Source of the DNA: CAXBES01 sp963974915
Lineage (GTDB): Bacteria > Bacteroidota > Bacteroidia > Flavobacteriales > Flavobacteriaceae
DNA: 64,000 nucleotides
Direction of reading: 5' to 3'
Assembly (NCBI GenBank): GCA_963974915.1
Contig: CAXBES010000013.1
Coordinates: forward strand, 50,936 to 114,935
The translations under genes were made by a program, and so were the position numbers. Under the pieces are notes generated by a model. That model worked only from the letters and a program-made list of their open reading frames with translations, was not told where the DNA came from and ran no database searches. Positions 62,120-64,000 of the stretch are shown here, piece by piece; positions within the stretch are counted from its first letter, which is position 1, and every line of letters starts with the position of its first letter.

Positions 62120-63067
62120 ATGAAAAAAAGAATCCTCATTATTGGAGCATCAGGACAAATAGGAAGTGAATTAACGACATATTTAAGAAATAAACACGGT
62201 AATCATAAAGTCATCGCCAGTGATATTAAAGAAGGTGATGAAGTATTGATGAACAGCGGTCCTTTCGAAATTTTTGATGCAACCGATTATGAGACAATGC
62301 AGGATATTGTAATTAAGTACGAAATTACAGAAGTGTATTTAATGGCTGCGATGCTTTCTGCAACAGCAGAAAAGTTTCCTATGAAAGCGTGGAATTTAAA
62401 CATGAATTCTCTTTTTAACGTTTTAAATCTTGCACGTGATAAAAAGATTGAAAAGATCTTTTGGCCTTCAAGTATTGCTGTTTTTGGCCCTACAACCCCT
62501 CAAATTGACACCCCACAGCATACCGTAATGGAACCTTCTACGGTTTACGGAATTAGCAAACAAACGGGGGAACGCTGGTGTGAGTATTATTACAATAAAT
62601 ACGATGTGGACGTAAGGAGTATTCGTTACCCAGGACTTATTAGCTATAAAACACTACCCGGCGGAGGAACGACAGATTATGCGGTAGATATTTATCATAA
62701 AGCTTTAAAACACGGAAAGTACATATGCTTCCTAAATGCAGAAACCACACTACCCATGATGTTTATGGAAGATGCGATTAAAGCTACTGTTGGTATTATG
62801 GAAGCGGAAAAGAGTGCAATAAAAATTAGGAGTGCCTATAATTTAGCCGCTATGAGTTTTAATCCTGAAGACGTTGCTAAAAGCATTCAAAAAAATATAC
62901 CCGATTTTAAAATTAGCTATGAACCCGATTTTAGACAGGCAATAGCAGACTCATGGCCTCAGACTATTGATGATTCTGAAGCCAGAAATGATTGGGGCTG
63001 GAAACATAATTTTTCGCTTGATGAAATGACAGATATCATGCTGGAAAATTTGAAGGACCAATACTAG
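62120..63067 (+). CDS. NAD-dependent L-threonine 3-dehydrogenase, epimerase-like
   Basis: This 315-residue SDR has the NAD motif GASGQIGSEL (9-18), PSSIAVFGP, the catalytic YGISK (Tyr-x-x-x-Lys near residue 140), and the stretch VRSIRYPGLISYKTLPGGGTTDYAVDIY. It matches the GalE-like threonine dehydrogenase group of flavobacteria, which turns threonine into 2-amino-3-ketobutyrate. It stands alone on the plus strand. A TATATTTA box (62088-62095) precedes it. Confidence 0.9.
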   Translation: MKKRILIIGASGQIGSELTTYLRNKHGNHKVIASDIKEGDEVLMNSGPFEIFDATDYETMQDIVIKYEITEVYLMAAMLSATAEKFPMKAWNLNMNSLFNVLNLARDKKIEKIFWPSSIAVFGPTTPQIDTPQHTVMEPSTVYGISKQTGERWCEYYYNKYDVDVRSIRYPGLISYKTLPGGGTTDYAVDIYHKALKHGKYICFLNAETTLPMMFMEDAIKATVGIMEAEKSAIKIRSAYNLAAMSFNPEDVAKSIQKNIPDFKISYEPDFRQAIADSWPQTIDDSEARNDWGWKHNFSLDEMTDIMLENLKDQY

Positions 63068-63216
63068 CACATTATTCCTTAAATAAAATGTTCATTTTCC
63101 TCAACTAAACCCGATCAATACCGTACAGATCGTCCTATAATATTTTATAAACCGCTTGTTAAGTGGTTAGTATTTTTATTTATACCAAAAAGTATACAAG
63201 ATTCGAAAATCTGTGT

Positions 63217-63248
63217 AAGGTGATATGTCACCTTGGATTCTACCTTTG
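63217..63248 (+). promoter_or_regulatory. Palindromic operator plus -7 box before the truncated SDR
   Basis: AAGGTGA (63217-63223) and TCACCTT (63228-63234) form a perfect inverted repeat with a TATG spacer. It is followed by TACCTTTG (63241-63248), an exact -7 box. A second inverted repeat TATAC (63181-63185)/GTATA (63192-63196) lies upstream. Repressor control, for instance by an HxlR- or MarR-type protein, is likely; no such gene is in the window. Confidence 0.5.
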
Positions 63249-63281
63249 TCCTATAAATTTAGAAACAAAAAATTAGTAGGT

Positions 63282-63614
63282 ATGACAACAAATCAATTTG
63301 GCAAAAAAGGGTGGACACCGGATAGAATTGAAAATTTAAACGGCAAAACATACGTGATAACCGGTACCACAAGTGGTACTGGATTTGAAGCTGCGAAAAT
63401 ATTACTGTCAAGAGGTGCCAAAGTTGTGATGCTTAATAGAAATTCAAAAAAATCTGAAGACACTATTGAGCATTTAAAAAAAGAGCTTGGAAATAATATA
63501 GATGTCTCCTCTATCCAAATGGATCTGGCAGAACAAGAATCTGTGAGACAAGCCGCAAAAGCCGTTCTTAGCACCGTGCTCAAAATTGATGCACTCATTA
63601 CACGCTTCAACTAA
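63282..63614 (+). pseudogene. Truncated short-chain dehydrogenase
   Basis: The ~110-residue product keeps the SDR cofactor half: TGTTSGTGFE (Gly-rich NAD motif), the VVMLNRN strand and DLAEQESV, but ends after 'KIDALITRFN', just where the NNAG motif should follow. The catalytic Ser-Tyr-Lys region is missing and nothing downstream in other frames restores it. It is therefore a fragment or relic. It retains a good promoter and two palindromes upstream, so it may still be transcribed. An ATG at 63282 is the likely start; an upstream ATG at 63225 adds 19 residues but lies before the -7 box. Confidence 0.8.
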
Positions 63615-64000
63615 AAGTGATTAAAAAAATTCGCAGAAGATAATTCTTAATGGTATTCGCTTTGATGTGCTTTTAGTATATCCGTTATTATGATCAACGA
63701 GTCTCTTTTCAATATTTGTAGTAAATCGATGATATAGAAACAGATCCCTTTCACTTTGTAAAACGTAAACACAATATGGTAGTATCATAAAAAAACTCCC
63801 CAGTAAATTACCGGGGAGTTTAATTCAATCTGGCTATAAAGTACTACTTCGCTCACTTTATAGCCGTGAAGTGAGCTCTGCTCTACTTCTCGGCTCCTCC
63901 TCACTTCACAGCAATTCAGTGCAGGCTTGGTCTTCCCGCATCATATGCGGGATAAACTTCTCGCCCAAGTTTTTCTCACGAAAAAAGCCACTCACTTTCG
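63615..64000. other. Gene-free end of window with terminator and hairpin array
   Basis: 63615-63792 shows nothing recognisable. 63832-63969 contains several inverted repeats: GGCTATAAAGT/ACTTTATAGCC (63832-63842/63855-63865), GTGAAGTGAG/CTCACTTCAC (63866-63875/63900-63909) and CCCGCAT/ATGCGGG (63935-63941/63945-63951, inside CTTGG/CCAAG). A minus-strand open frame of 30 codons (63906-63998) runs off the edge and could be the end of a gene or a by-product of the repeats. Confidence 0.5.
63793..63821. terminator. Terminator-like hairpin
   Basis: AAACTCCCC (63793-63801) pairs with GGGGAGTTT (63813-63821) around an 11-base loop. In the minus direction it is followed by a T-run, so it mainly ends a transcript coming from the right. 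Confidence 0.8.

Noticed and set aside
63906..63998. C-terminal fragment of a minus-strand gene entering from the right edge
   Set aside because: The 30-codon frame overlaps strong inverted repeats and has no recognisable similarity; it cannot be decided without more sequence.
1..64000. CRISPR arrays, prophage genes, transposases or integrases
   Set aside because: I found no spaced direct repeats of the right size, no structural phage genes and no transposase-like proteins.

Overview
The window is an AT-rich chromosomal segment of a Bacteroidota bacterium, almost certainly a member of the Flavobacteriaceae and probably marine. The evidence is type IX secretion cargo with a type B sorting domain, a PorP/SprF partner, an Oar-like and two other TonB-dependent receptors with carboxypeptidase-like regulatory domains, lineage-restricted families (DUF2480, DUF3078, DUF5689), the many short lipoprotein signals, and promoter boxes of the Bacteroidota form TTG-N19-TAnnTTTG. 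No rRNA, tRNA, CRISPR array, prophage or insertion sequence was found. The DNA is ordinary chromosome with short accessory islands.

Layout. 1-3163: the end of a repeat (propeller-like) protein, then an MbnP-family lipoprotein with its MbnH-type dihaem peroxidase. 3338-10062: a SUF iron-sulfur operon (sufA-like, sufB, sufC, sufD, sufS, sufE, a MIP18/DUF59 gene) with two lipoprotein genes embedded in it, followed by DUF2480 and DUF3078 genes. 11810-14062: hflX, divergent from a cytoplasmic DNase I-fold hydrolase. 14186-19179: a three-gene surface cassette (type B T9SS cargo, PorP/SprF, OmpA/PD40 protein). 19472-25287: a DUF5689 lipoprotein and its TonB receptor, opposite a secreted paralogue of the DNase I-fold hydrolase. 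25328-29112: a small membrane protein and a large Oar-like receptor. 29293-34825: M23 lipoprotein, tryptophan 2,3-dioxygenase, DUF3108, then hppD and hmgA of tyrosine catabolism with a structured-RNA candidate between them. 35041-39068: uvrC translationally coupled to a patatin/POTRA/barrel (type Vd) protein. 39203-41904: a His-rich protein and a TonB receptor, possibly for a metal. 41963-45205: two RimK-type ATP-grasp ligases around a retropepsin-like protein, with an aspartoacylase-family hydrolase. 45223-48127: folate enzyme, small membrane proteins, a PAS histidine kinase and receiver. 48117-53312 (minus): ileS, a DksA-like gene, a surface-adhesin-like protein and lspA. 53458-63067: mixed genes including a NUMOD4/HNH protein with a zinc-ribbon partner, CBS protein, an ERMP1-like M28 peptidase, an SDR, an M13 peptidase and an epimerase-type threonine dehydrogenase. 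63282-63614: a truncated SDR, then non-coding DNA with a striking series of inverted repeats up to the edge.

The strongest unexplained signal is not a gene. The octamer CTTCGGAA occurs at least 32 times on the two strands together, where about two would be expected by base composition. The other leads are the double-RimK ligase/hydrolase locus, an isoleucyl-tRNA synthetase whose HIGH motif is rearranged to GIHH, the MbnP/MbnH pair, and the hairpin-rich right end. I saw no clearly new defence or secretion system.
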